Below are positions 1 through 7,578 of a DNA stretch of 25,890 nt, one piece after another. The notes beneath the pieces are model-generated. The model was not told the DNA's origin. It ran no database searches and worked only from the letters and a program-made list of their open reading frames with translations. Origin of the DNA: Candidatus Segatella albertsiae (GTDB taxonomy: Bacteria; Bacteroidota; Bacteroidia; Bacteroidales; Bacteroidaceae); contig DKCU01000037.1 of assembly GCA_002451555.1 (NCBI GenBank), positions 1 through 25,890 on the forward strand, in the 5' to 3' direction. Position 1 is the first letter of the stretch, and each line of letters opens with the position of its first letter. The position numbers and the translations under genes are program-made.

Positions 1-1235
1 AGGCGATTCTTCTCATCGGGAGAATAGAAGTTGTAAGTGAGTCCACCACCCTGAATGTTATGCTCCACCTGCTCTGCAATGTTTGCCTCGTGAGGCGCTT
101 GGTCGAGTTTGTTACCACCACGGCGGAACTCATGGATGCCGTGATACTGAAGGCTCAACTTAGAGTAAGGACTGAGACGGAGGTAAGAATTGAGACCGAA
201 CGTCTGATTGTTCAACTCTGGCAACTCGGTGTATCCATCGCCATCATAATCATACCCCTGGCGAGTGCGAGTCTGCCCATAAGCATACACGCCCGCCTTG
301 TTATCATCTGTAACCAAGGAGACATTGCCCGTCGTCACATTATCAAACGAGTTGGAACCACCCTGCGACATGAATGTATGTCCGAAAGAAGCCGAATTGC
401 GGATTGGCTCCTTGGTGATGATGTTGATGGTTCCGCCGATGGCTGATGCACCGAAGAGGGCTGAGCCTCCACCACGAACCACCTCCACACGGTCTATCAT
501 ATTGGCAGGAATCTGCTCCAGACCATATACGCCGTTCAGGGAAGAGAACACCGGGCGAGAATCCACCAATATCTGGGAGTAGTGACCATCGAGACCATTG
601 ATGCGCACCTGGGTAAAGCCACAGTTCTGGCAGTTGTCCTCAGTACGCACACCAGGCTGGAAGTTGAGTCCTTGCGCCAAGCAAGTGGATTGTGTGATGT
701 CAAAAAGTTTACCGCCAATCACATTCACCAAGTTTGGAGCCAATCTTCGTTGAGTCTCGTTTCGGTTGGCGGAAACGACTACCTCGTCGAGACTCAAATC
801 GTTTGGGTTGAGACTGAAATTCAGCTCCTTGGTTGCATTCTTTCTGATGGTTACACTCTTCGACTGAGAAGTGTAGCCCATATACTTCGCCTCGATGATG
901 AACGAACCTTCCGGCAAGTTCTTCAGGAAGAAGTGACCCGTCATATCAGTGGTCGTGGCGATGGTTGTTCCCTTCACCTGTATGATGACATAAGGCACAT
1001 GCTCACCCGTCTTGGCATCCACCACATGGCCATACACATTGGCATCCGTACTCTTGGCGATTTCCTCTGCATCCATTTCGTTATTCACAGGGGTTACGTC
1101 ATTTTTCATAGGGCTTACTACCCCATCGTTGTTATCCTTTACAATACTATTATTCTTAATTTCGGCTGCTTGAGCCGCAAATGAGACTGTCAATGCGCCA
1201 GAAAGGAGCATCAACTGAAGATTCTTTGATTTCAT
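1..1235 (-). CDS. TonB-dependent receptor, 3' end cut by window edge
   Basis: This is an outer-membrane TonB-dependent receptor, of which about 411 N-terminal residues are visible. A signal peptide (about 1-23, ending AQA) leads into a carboxypeptidase-regulatory-like domain at about 67-142. A TonB-box-like LDEVVVSA follows at about 149-156, then the plug, with RINGLDG at 211-217 and a conserved ALFGASAIGG-type segment. The plug carries an unusual CQNC at residues 202-205, a possible metal or disulfide site. The barrel is mostly outside the window. The ATG at 1233-1235 is preceded by only 30 bp after the upstream DUF4625 gene, so the two are probably cotranscribed. The substrate is not readable from sequence. 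The His-rich lipoproteins, second receptor and ZIP transporter nearby point to a metal or metal complex. The receptor family is certain; the substrate is inference. Confidence 0.93.
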   Translation of the reverse strand, partial: MKSKNLQLMLLSGALTVSFAAQAAEIKNNSIVKDNNDGVVSPMKNDVTPVNNEMDAEEIAKSTDANVYGHVVDAKTGEHVPYVIIQVKGTTIATTTDMTGHFFLKNLPEGSFIIEAKYMGYTSQSKSVTIRKNATKELNFSLNPNDLSLDEVVVSANRNETQRRLAPNLVNVIGGKLFDITQSTCLAQGLNFQPGVRTEDNCQNCGFTQVRINGLDGHYSQILVDSRPVFSSLNGVYGLEQIPANMIDRVEVVRGGGSALFGASAIGGTINIITKEPIRNSASFGHTFMSQGGSNSFDNVTTGNVSLVTDDNKAGVYAYGQTRTRQGYDYDGDGYTELPELNNQTFGLNSYLRLSPYSKLSLQYHGIHEFRRGGNKLDQAPHEANIAEQVEHNIQGGGLTYNFYSPDEKNR

Positions 1236-1265
1236 TTTGCTTATTATCCTTTTTAAAAGTACACT

Positions 1266-1772
1266 TTATTCCTTAATCTTGATGCTTACAGCCTTGAGCT
1301 GCTGCCAACCCGCCTTGTCGGTTACACGTATCATGAAGTGATAATCGCCAGGATCAATGTCCTTAGGAATGGCAATATCAACCTTTGCATCATACGATTT
1401 CAAGCCCGATGGAATGGTCTGGTCTTGATTATACACCCAAGGATTCACAGGCGACTTCTTCTCGTCGAGCGGACAGTCGCCGGCAGAAGTGGAATGGGTA
1501 TGATGGTCGAAGTTGTTGTGTATCTCGATATTGAAATTGCCGAGTTCTACATTATCCGTAAAAGTATAGCGGAAAGCGATGGTCTCGCCACGCTTGTATT
1601 GCTGGCAGTCAATAGGGTTTGGTAACTCACCGTCCACAATCTCTGGCTTCTCTTGGTCGTTGACCTTGGTGTTATCGTCGTCATCGCTTGAGCAAGAGGT
1701 CATGCTAACAGCTATGCCCATTGCTGTCGCAACGAAAAACATATATAATAAATAAAGTGTACTTCTTTTCAT
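1266..1772 (-). CDS. DUF4625 lipoprotein, His-rich (single domain)
   Basis: The product is 168 aa with a lipoprotein signal peptide: Lys/Arg start, hydrophobic stretch, then a TSC lipobox with Cys near residue 27 followed by SSDDDD. It is therefore probably anchored in the outer membrane. The rest resembles one DUF4625 domain, an immunoglobulin-like beta fold found in Bacteroidota. The core contains FDHHTHS next to a Cys (GDCP), a plausible metal-binding cluster. It lies 29 bp after the two-domain DUF4625 gene and 30 bp before the TonB receptor, in one apparent operon. A periplasmic or surface partner that passes metal to the receptor is an inference. DUF4625 has no established function that I can name. 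Confidence 0.85.
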   Translation of the reverse strand: MKRSTLYLLYMFFVATAMGIAVSMTSCSSDDDDNTKVNDQEKPEIVDGELPNPIDCQQYKRGETIAFRYTFTDNVELGNFNIEIHNNFDHHTHSTSAGDCPLDEKKSPVNPWVYNQDQTIPSGLKSYDAKVDIAIPKDIDPGDYHFMIRVTDKAGWQQLKAVSIKIKE

Positions 1773-1801
1773 CGTTCTAATTTTATCTGATACCTAAATC
1801 C

Positions 1802-2569
1802 TTATTCCTTGGTAATCTGAATGCCCTCGGCCTCTTCGGTAGTAGCGTTGCCGTTGGCATCGGTCACCGTGAAGTGGATATGATATTCACCCTCTGGAGC
1901 ATCGGCTGGTATCTCTGGGTGCTCATGGAAGAGGACGGAAGTTTGACCGAGATACTTCTCGTCAGTATAAGTATAAACCTTCTCATACTTAGCTGCGGTA
2001 TTATGGAACTCCACCTCTATCTTAGCTATCTTGTGAGGAGCCTCAATCTGTGCCTCCAAGTGCATCTTCTTGCCTATCACGGCCTTGTGACTATTATCTT
2101 CGCCCACTTCCTTGAAAGTGATGGCAGGAGCAGTCTTGTCAAGTGCCTTGACAGTAAGGTCGGAAGTAAAGGTAGTGCTCTGACCCAACTTATCGGTTAC
2201 GACAAAGGTAACTTTGTAAGCACCTGCGGCAGCATCGGCAGGAATGTCAAGATGCTCGTGGAAAGTGGTATTCTTCACACCGACGTACTTGCCTTCGGTA
2301 TAAGATTTCTGAACGATGGTTGTCTTGCCATCAGCTGTGGCGATGGTTACGTCGATGCGAGCTATCAAGCCTTCTGCCTCCAAGTCACCCTCCAAGTGAA
2401 GGTCCTTACCTGCAGTGGCTTCCTTAGAGTTCTCCTCACCCACCTCTGCAAGGGCAGCTACAGGCTTGGCTACAGATGGCTGTGGATCATCGTCGCTGTC
2501 GCAAGATGTAAATACCAAACTAAAAACACAAAACAGCACAGAAGCTGCTAAAAACAATATCTTTTTCAT
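1802..2569 (-). CDS. DUF4625 lipoprotein with two tandem domains
   Basis: The product is 255 aa from the ATG at 2567-2569. A TTG three codons upstream is in frame but less likely. A lipobox (FTSC) is followed by DSDDD. Two similar DUF4625-type domains follow, at about 33-135 and 145-255. Each has a KxxHLE segment, an FHEH motif followed by (L/P)(D/E)IPADA, and a VTD near its end. The duplicated FHEH motifs, plus HIHF in the second domain, suggest paired metal sites. It is probably the first gene of a unit with the single-domain lipoprotein and the left-hand TonB receptor. A 160-bp gap separates it from the upstream receptor. The family is fairly secure; the metal role is inference. Confidence 0.85.
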   Translation of the reverse strand: MKKILFLAASVLFCVFSLVFTSCDSDDDPQPSVAKPVAALAEVGEENSKEATAGKDLHLEGDLEAEGLIARIDVTIATADGKTTIVQKSYTEGKYVGVKNTTFHEHLDIPADAAAGAYKVTFVVTDKLGQSTTFTSDLTVKALDKTAPAITFKEVGEDNSHKAVIGKKMHLEAQIEAPHKIAKIEVEFHNTAAKYEKVYTYTDEKYLGQTSVLFHEHPEIPADAPEGEYHIHFTVTDANGNATTEEAEGIQITKE

Positions 2570-2596
2570 TGTTGTCAAATTCTTTTATAAATGCAT

Positions 2597-2624
2597 TCAC
2601 TGAAGCGATTTTATGCTCACTGAA
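2597..2624. repeat. Two direct TCACTGAA repeats upstream of the DUF4625 operon
   Basis: TCACTGAA occurs at 2597-2604 and 2617-2624, exactly 20 bp apart (about two helical turns), in the gap before the DUF4625 gene. Such phased direct repeats can be activator or repressor half-sites. No convincing TAnnTTTG promoter was seen in this gap, so it may also be internal leader sequence of a longer transcript. Confidence 0.35.
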
Positions 2625-2729
2625 ATGCGTTGCTTTAAAATAATATAACTTCATCAAAACTGATAGGTAGCCCCTTTTCGCTTGGACATCATCCCTCCCA
2701 AGAGAACCCCTATTATTCAAGGGAAGGAA

Positions 2730-4940
2730 TCAGAAGCTACAGAAAACCATCGCCGAGAAATTTCTTCCTGGCTCAGGCACTCCTATCAGTCTGTAATAAC
2801 TGGTGTGGTCGTAGTAGCGCTTGCCCAACAAGTTTTCTCCTCGCAGAGTAAGCTCCAACTGATTACCGCCAATTTTGAACTTTTTCCCGATGCTGGCGTT
2901 CAAGAGTTGATGTCCCTTGGTCTTCTCCTCTGGCGGAACGATTCTATCTTGCGTTCCCACCACCTGCCATTCCAAAGCCACGAAACCCGATTTAGCTGGG
3001 TCTTGCGCTGGCAAGAGATAGCGAAGTTCGGCACGAGCCGACCATGGTGTGGAGAATGGAAGTCCATAACCTTTCTTCTCTCCGCTGAGCTGACGGGCAT
3101 AAAGATATTCGCCATCAGCATCCAAGCGCAAACAAGGAAGAATCTTCCACGACACACTTGCCTCGAAGCCCCATCTCAGCACCTTAGCCTGTGTATAATA
3201 GTAGAGTTGCAAGCCCTCCTTATACTGAGGCGTAGGGTTAAGATAGATATAGTTGGGAAAATAATTGAGATAAGGCGTCAGTTGCACCGAAAGCACACCC
3301 CTTTCATAGACGATGCCCGCATCCACCTGATAGCTTTCCTCAGGCTTCAGACTCGTGTTTCCTTTCTCATATCTGAAGAGATTGTAATTCACTCCATCCA
3401 TTCCCAACTCCTTGGCAATCGGCATACGGAAGCTCTTGCCCACATTGAGTTTGAGCACCCAGTCGCCCAACATTCGGTTTACGCCCACCGACCAAGTGAG
3501 GCTGTTGAAGCTACGACTCAGATTGGCAGAACGCTCCATGTAAGCGGAATCACCTTGTTGCACGATGCCGTCCGTGGCAGAAGCGGTGGTCGAAGCCCTC
3601 AGCGGTGTCTTGTACCAATCGTGATAGCTGTGAATCCTCACGTTTCCACGGTCGAATCTCGCCCCAGCGGTCAAGCTGAGTTTATCGCTCAACTCCCACT
3701 TGTCCATGGCAAAGACACCAAACGCCAACTGCTCAAAGTCGGGCAAAATGAATCCCCACCCTCCTCGGCGATTACGCTGGTACTCGACGTTGGCTCCTGC
3801 TTGAAGCGCATGCTTTCCCATCTGCTGCGTCGCCTTTACATGGGCAGAAAACGTTTGCTTCGTAAAGCTTCTCTCCAAGGTATTCGGCGGTATCGGCATA
3901 TAGCCATGAGATACGGGTTCGGAAAGTTCTCGCTGTCGGTTGTTCTGATAGGCGAAGTTGCCTTCCAGCATACCATCCGTCCAACTCCAGTCGGTATGAT
4001 TGGATACCAAGAGATGGTTGACGGTATGATAAGGCAAGTCGATGTCGCGACGCGAACTATCATAGTCGATGTCCGACAATCTCACCTCCAGTCCGTGGGC
4101 ATTGGCAAAGAAACCAGCTTTCGTATTCACATCGGCAATACGAAAAGAGGTATTCCACCCATCCCCGGCATAACCGAGCATCAGGTTTCCATCCAGTTCT
4201 CGACCCGCCGTGTTGCGAAGGCGCTGGTCCTTGAGTTTGATCCAGTAGGAGTAATACTCGATGCTGTCGGTAGGGACTTTGCTGTCGGCATAATCCACCC
4301 ATGTGGCATTTACCTTGTACCAAAACTTACCGTTCCTGCCCATCAGGCGAACCGAAGAGCCTATCGACTCATTGTTGGTTCTGCCGAAGAGATTCACCTG
4401 TCCGGCAAACTTCTTCATCGGGATGGTGTTACTCCTCAGGTTGATGATGCCACCAATGGCATCAGAACCATAAGTGAGCGAAGCAGGACCCTTGACGACC
4501 TCAGCTTGGTCGATGGCATACTGGTCTATCTCCAGACCATGGTCATCGCCCCATTGCTGTCCCTCGTGCTTGATGCCATTCTCAGCCACCAATACCCGAT
4601 TGAATCCCAAGCCACGAATCACCGGCTTCGACTCTCCCGAACCTACGCTCATCGCCTGTACACCAGGCAATCTACTCAGCGTCTGCATCAGCGAGCCGCT
4701 GAAATTTTCTTCTATGAATTGTTTGTTTGCCCTCACCACATTGAGGGCTGACTTCATCTGTACTTCTTTGTTGGAGCTTCCGCTTACTACAACTTCATTT
4801 AGGGACACACCGTCCCTCATCATCCGCTTGATACTGTCTGCCTGAGTGAAGGAGATAGGCTCAGCACTTGACGTAAGCGCATGACATAAGTTGATGAAAA
4901 GAGGAAGCGCAAAAAATGCTAACTTCTTATTTCTCATCAT
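2730..4940 (-). CDS. TonB-dependent receptor, ZnuD-like (probable zinc/metal uptake)
   Basis: This is a full-length 736-aa outer-membrane receptor. It has a signal peptide (about 1-26), a TonB-box-like SLNEVVVSG at 46-54, and a plug with LSRLPGVQAM (88-97) and VIRGLGFNRV (107-116). The distinctive segment GQQWGDDHGLEIDQ (127-140) and KGPASLTYGSDAIGG (150-164) recall the ZnuD-type zinc receptors. The barrel ends in an aromatic Phe (FCSF), as expected for BAM-dependent folding. It lacks the carboxypeptidase-regulatory domain of the neighbouring receptor. It lies 36 bp downstream of a His/Cys-rich small protein. Zinc as substrate rests on this plug motif and on the neighbours; iron, copper or cobalt complexes are alternatives. 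The start is the first of two adjacent ATGs. Confidence 0.9.
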   Translation of the reverse strand: MMRNKKLAFFALPLFINLCHALTSSAEPISFTQADSIKRMMRDGVSLNEVVVSGSSNKEVQMKSALNVVRANKQFIEENFSGSLMQTLSRLPGVQAMSVGSGESKPVIRGLGFNRVLVAENGIKHEGQQWGDDHGLEIDQYAIDQAEVVKGPASLTYGSDAIGGIINLRSNTIPMKKFAGQVNLFGRTNNESIGSSVRLMGRNGKFWYKVNATWVDYADSKVPTDSIEYYSYWIKLKDQRLRNTAGRELDGNLMLGYAGDGWNTSFRIADVNTKAGFFANAHGLEVRLSDIDYDSSRRDIDLPYHTVNHLLVSNHTDWSWTDGMLEGNFAYQNNRQRELSEPVSHGYMPIPPNTLERSFTKQTFSAHVKATQQMGKHALQAGANVEYQRNRRGGWGFILPDFEQLAFGVFAMDKWELSDKLSLTAGARFDRGNVRIHSYHDWYKTPLRASTTASATDGIVQQGDSAYMERSANLSRSFNSLTWSVGVNRMLGDWVLKLNVGKSFRMPIAKELGMDGVNYNLFRYEKGNTSLKPEESYQVDAGIVYERGVLSVQLTPYLNYFPNYIYLNPTPQYKEGLQLYYYTQAKVLRWGFEASVSWKILPCLRLDADGEYLYARQLSGEKKGYGLPFSTPWSARAELRYLLPAQDPAKSGFVALEWQVVGTQDRIVPPEEKTKGHQLLNASIGKKFKIGGNQLELTLRGENLLGKRYYDHTSYYRLIGVPEPGRNFSAMVFCSF

Positions 4941-4976
4941 AAATCTTTGATTTTGGTTTGATTAACCATCAAAAAA

Positions 4977-5318
4977 CTAAAAAGACAGAAGTACAGGTGG
5001 AGCACGTGTGGAATGAATGTCGCCTTGGCGAGTCTTGACAAATGGACAAGACACAACGAAAGCGACGTGAACCATAGCAACGAATACGGCTATGTGAACG
5101 ATGGTAGGCACCACGTATGGCAAACTATGCAGATGGCAGAGCACGCACTCGTGCATGAAATTCTGCTCGGCGGTAAGATGCCCATCGTGGTGGATGTGAT
5201 GCGCACAGTCGTAACAATAGGACATAGCGACACTGCCCTCCGCCTCCGAGTGGTGGTGGAAGGTAATGGCGAGCATCATTGGCAGATACACCAACATCAG
5301 CAGCCACGCAAACCTCAT
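4977..5318 (-). CDS. Small His/Cys-rich membrane protein, unknown function
   Basis: The product is 113 aa. It has an N-terminal hydrophobic segment (signal or anchor), then FHHHSE, a Cys-x-x-Cys (CYDC) directly followed by HHIHHDGH, a second Cys-x-x-Cys (CVLCHLH), and a second hydrophobic helix at about residues 66-90. The tail ends RAPPVLLSF. The density of His and Cys is what one expects of a metal-binding or metal-sensing periplasmic protein. A longer reading frame begins at 5381. However, a -7 element on this strand at 5348-5355 lies inside that extension, so the ATG at 5316-5318 (MRFAWLL) is preferred. It is first in the operon, 36 bp before the ZnuD-like receptor. I do not recognise a named family. 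Confidence 0.7.
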   Translation of the reverse strand: MRFAWLLMLVYLPMMLAITFHHHSEAEGSVAMSYCYDCAHHIHHDGHLTAEQNFMHECVLCHLHSLPYVVPTIVHIAVFVAMVHVAFVVSCPFVKTRQGDIHSTRAPPVLLSF

Positions 5319-5347
5319 TCTTCTATTGTCAAGATGACGCATATGTG

Positions 5348-5355
5348 CAAAAGTA
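5348..5355 (-). promoter_or_regulatory. Bacteroidota -7 element for the receptor operon
   Basis: TACTTTTG on the minus strand matches TAnnTTTG and would start transcription about 20-25 bp before the MRFAWLL start codon. The only TTTG upstream is 23 bp away, so the -33 element is not ideal. Confidence 0.55.
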
Positions 5356-5547
5356 ACACTATTTTTTGAAACCACCATCAAACATCAAGGATTTTATCTA
5401 TTTTTTAGCAATTATAAAGATTCGGAAATATTTGTTTAAACGTACCCTATGAGAGAAAGAGCAAGAATGCTGTCTCCTGGGATACCTATATATGATTATT
5501 TTATCAAGAATCATCACCAAGTAGGCATTCCGCTTGATATTTTTTAC

Positions 5548-5555
5548 TAACTTTG
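5548..5555 (+). promoter_or_regulatory. Bacteroidota -7 element for the ZIP gene
   Basis: TAACTTTG matches TAnnTTTG about 78 bp before the ZIP start codon. No clear TTTG sits at the standard distance upstream, which would fit a promoter needing an activator. The palindrome at 5581-5602 would fall about 20 bp downstream of the transcription start. Confidence 0.55.
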
Positions 5556-5580
5556 CACCAGAAATAGATGGTATCATACG

Positions 5581-5602
5581 CTATACATAATATAATGTAT
5601 AG
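5581..5602. promoter_or_regulatory. Palindromic operator candidate in the ZIP leader
   Basis: CTATACAT-N6-ATGTATAG has perfect 8-bp arms, and 20 of 22 positions obey the dyad. It lies between the -7 element and the ZIP start codon. The geometry suits a dimeric repressor such as a Fur/Zur-type or TetR-type protein acting as a roadblock. Which protein binds cannot be told from the sequence. Confidence 0.55.
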
Positions 5603-5632
5603 AGCAAATTAAAAATTCGATTAGATATAAAT

Positions 5633-6379
5633 ATGACAAATGTATTGATTAGTGCCGCAGGACTTTGCGGAGCGACTATCGTCGGTGCCATCCTTGGTTT
5701 CCTCATCAAGGAATTGCCGCATAAATGGAACGACACGGTATTGGGCTACTGTGCCGGGGTGATGCTTGCAGCCTCAACCTTAGGTCTCATCGTGCCCGCC
5801 TTCGAGGAGAGCTCGCAATGGTGGTGGGTTGCCATTGGTGTGATGGTGGGAGCCTTGTTTCTCAACTTACTCGACCTCGTTACCCCACACTTGCATCATA
5901 TCACGGGCCTCGACCCCGAGGAGCACAAGAATAATTCCACGCTCAACCATGTATTGCTCTTTGTGATGGCGATAGCCCTACACAAATTGCCCGAGGGTAT
6001 GGCGGCAGGAGTGAGCGTTTGCTCAGCCACAGGCGAAGCCGACTGGAGCGTTTCCTTTGGTATCGCCTTGCAAAATATCCCAGAGGGCATGGTCATCATC
6101 GCCCCCTTGATGCTTGCAGGGGTTTCTGCCATCAGGACATTCATCATCTCCGTGGTGATAGCCTTGTTAGAAGTGGTAGGCATCTTGTTGGGATTCGGAT
6201 TGGGCACGGCATCCGCTTCCTTCCTCCCCGTGATGCTAGGTTTCGCAGGTGGCGCCATGCTCTATGTCACCAGCGACGAGATGATACCCGAGACGCATGC
6301 CCATGGCTACCAAAAGCAAGCCACCTACGCCCTGCTCCTCGGCTTCATCACCTTCGTATTGCTGGAGCAATGGTTCTAA
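5633..6379 (+). CDS. ZIP-family divalent metal transporter
   Basis: This 248-aa inner-membrane protein has about eight hydrophobic segments. It contains the two ZIP signatures that form the metal site: HKLPEG at 117-122 and QNIPEG at 147-152, with His117, Glu121, Gln147, Asn148 and Glu151 as likely ligands. The loop at 82-100 is rich in His, Asp and Glu (TPHLHHI...EEH), as in the GufA-like bacterial ZIPs. Length and topology match the family. It probably imports Zn2+ (possibly also Fe2+, Mn2+ or Cd2+) and would complete uptake started by the divergent outer-membrane receptor operon. The start ATG at 5633 follows an AT-rich leader holding the palindrome. Confidence 0.92.
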   Translation: MTNVLISAAGLCGATIVGAILGFLIKELPHKWNDTVLGYCAGVMLAASTLGLIVPAFEESSQWWWVAIGVMVGALFLNLLDLVTPHLHHITGLDPEEHKNNSTLNHVLLFVMAIALHKLPEGMAAGVSVCSATGEADWSVSFGIALQNIPEGMVIIAPLMLAGVSAIRTFIISVVIALLEVVGILLGFGLGTASASFLPVMLGFAGGAMLYVTSDEMIPETHAHGYQKQATYALLLGFITFVLLEQWF

Positions 6380-6390
6380 GAGATATGCCG

Positions 6391-6476
6391 AAAGTCCCTT
6401 GGAAAAGTGGCAAGAACAAGCAAAAAGTCCCTTGGAAAACGTGTTACATTTCAAGAAAAGTCCCTTGAAAAACGTG
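6391..6476 (+). repeat. Three direct repeats, 33-bp period
   Basis: A 20-bp unit close to AAAGTCCCTTGGAAAACGTG starts at 6391, 6424 and 6457, exactly 33 bp apart, with unrelated 13-bp spacers. Copies differ at one to three positions. The block lies between the ZIP stop codon and the ATPase pseudogene. Only three units are present and there are no cas genes, so it is not called a CRISPR. Its role is unknown. Confidence 0.8.
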
Positions 6477-6518
6477 CAAACAGCAGACCAAGAAATGTTA
6501 TAAATCACAAAGAATCAA

Positions 6519-7197
6519 ATGTTTAGGCGTAAAATAGAAAAATATCTCAAAGAATGGAAAAGTGATGATATGTTGAAGTACGCTCCACAAGCCGACAAAT
6601 CACGAATTCGGGAATGCTTCGAGTCGATACCACGCCAACTGAGCAAGGAAAACAAGAAGTTCGCATACGCCACAGTGCGCCCCAACGGAAGAGGACGAGA
6701 CTATCAAGGCAGCTTGCAATGGATAGAGGATGCAGGCATCATTCGCCGTTGTTATAATCTTTCTTCACCAGAACTACCCCTTGACGGCAATGCGATTCCT
6801 GACCAATTTAAAGTTTATATGGCAGACACCGGTCTGTTCGTCAGCAAGTTAGAGCAAGGTACCGCCGCTGATATTCTTCAAGGTAATCTCTTCGGTTACA
6901 AGGGAGCCATCTTTGAAAATCTTATAGCGGACATCTTTGGAAAGATGAACCGCAAGCTCTATTATTTTCGCAAAGATTCGGGACTGGAGATTGACTTCGT
7001 GACAAGGTTCAAGGGAGAATGCACTTTGGTTGAGGTAAAGGGCCAGCAACGGAAACATCAAAAGCACTAAAACCCTCCTCGCCCATCCCGAGAAGTATCA
7101 CGTATCACATGCCATCAAGCTGGGAGATGTAAATGTGGGGACTGCACCGCAAACACTTATCCTTCCATTATATATGGCATTCTTGCTGGGCAACTAA
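6519..7197 (+). pseudogene. DUF4143 AAA ATPase remnant: P-loop domain deleted, then frameshifted
   Basis: The first 16 residues (MFRRKIEKYLKEWKSD) match the usual start of Bacteroidota ATP-binding proteins with a DUF4143 C-terminus. The next residues (DMLKYAPQADKSRIRECF) belong to the middle of that family, so the AAA core with Walker A and B, about 200 residues, is missing in frame. The DUF4143 part continues with a restriction-endonuclease-like segment (DSGLEIDFV...LVEVK). Near 7039-7041 an extra G in AAGGGCC shifts the frame, causing a stop at 7070. In the next frame the expected end resumes (LLAHPEKYHV...IKLGDVNVG...LPLYMAFLLGN) and stops at 7197. These ATPases are widespread in the phylum but poorly understood. 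This copy cannot hydrolyse ATP. The family call rests on remembered relatives. Confidence 0.8.
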
Positions 7198-7231
7198 TCA
7201 ATAAACTAGCTAGAGGAGAAATCACTAAATG

Positions 7232-7458
7232 ACCGCACACCGCACAAAACCCGTTTAACTAACTAATAATAAACCATTTACAGAGTGCGGTAGCTTACTA
7301 AGACCGCACGAACACCGCACGCAATCCGCACAAATTAGAATTTTGATTTTTCAAAAAATGAAAGTGTGCGGTGCAGTGCGGTCTCCGTGCGGTGGCAAGG
7401 GCACACCGCACAGAAGAAGTACGCTGATACACAACGATATACAGCATTTCTGTGCGGT
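7232..7458. repeat. Cluster of ten ACCGCAC/GTGCGGT heptamers
   Basis: ACCGCAC begins at 7232, 7239, 7303, 7314 and 7405. Its complement GTGCGGT begins at 7285, 7366, 7376, 7387 and 7452. One near match (TCCGCAC) lies at 7325. The first two copies are adjacent, and 7366/7376/7387 are spaced 10-11 bp apart. The block contains no gene that I can support. It resembles a multi-site protein-binding or replication-origin-like array, possibly left from a mobile element. Function is unknown. Confidence 0.8.
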
Positions 7459-7513
7459 GTACGGTCAAAATACGCATCGCCTTTTGGTAATATCACGATA
7501 GAGAGGTAGCAGA

Positions 7514-7578
7514 GACTGTCTGCCGAAGACAGTTAGACTATCTCGGCAAGACAGGCAGCCTGTCCAAGGCAGACAGCC
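7514..7578. other. Nested hairpin in a non-coding stretch
   Basis: GACTGTCTGCC (7514-7524) pairs with GGCAGACAGCC (7568-7578) at ten of eleven positions. Inside lies ACAGG-CAG-CCTGT (7551-7563). An alternative stem CTGTC/GACAG (7516-7520 with 7528-7532) could compete with the outer one. No T-run follows, so it is not a standard terminator. It could be a structured RNA or a transposon-end remnant. Apart from this hairpin and the heptamer cluster, 7198-7776 shows no supportable feature. Confidence 0.45.

Noticed and set aside
2579..2729. Vegetative promoter for the DUF4625 operon
   Set aside because: TTTG and AT-rich sequences are present, but none forms TAnnTTTG at an acceptable distance.
2682..4751. 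A long plus-strand open frame of 689 codons
   Set aside because: It lies antisense to the ZnuD-like receptor, which has clear receptor motifs, and its translation resembles no protein family. It is a shadow frame.
5319..5381. Upstream start for the His/Cys-rich small protein
   Set aside because: A -7 promoter element lies within this stretch, so it is probably not translated.
6391..6476. CRISPR array
   Set aside because: There are only three 20-bp units with 13-bp spacers and no cas genes nearby.
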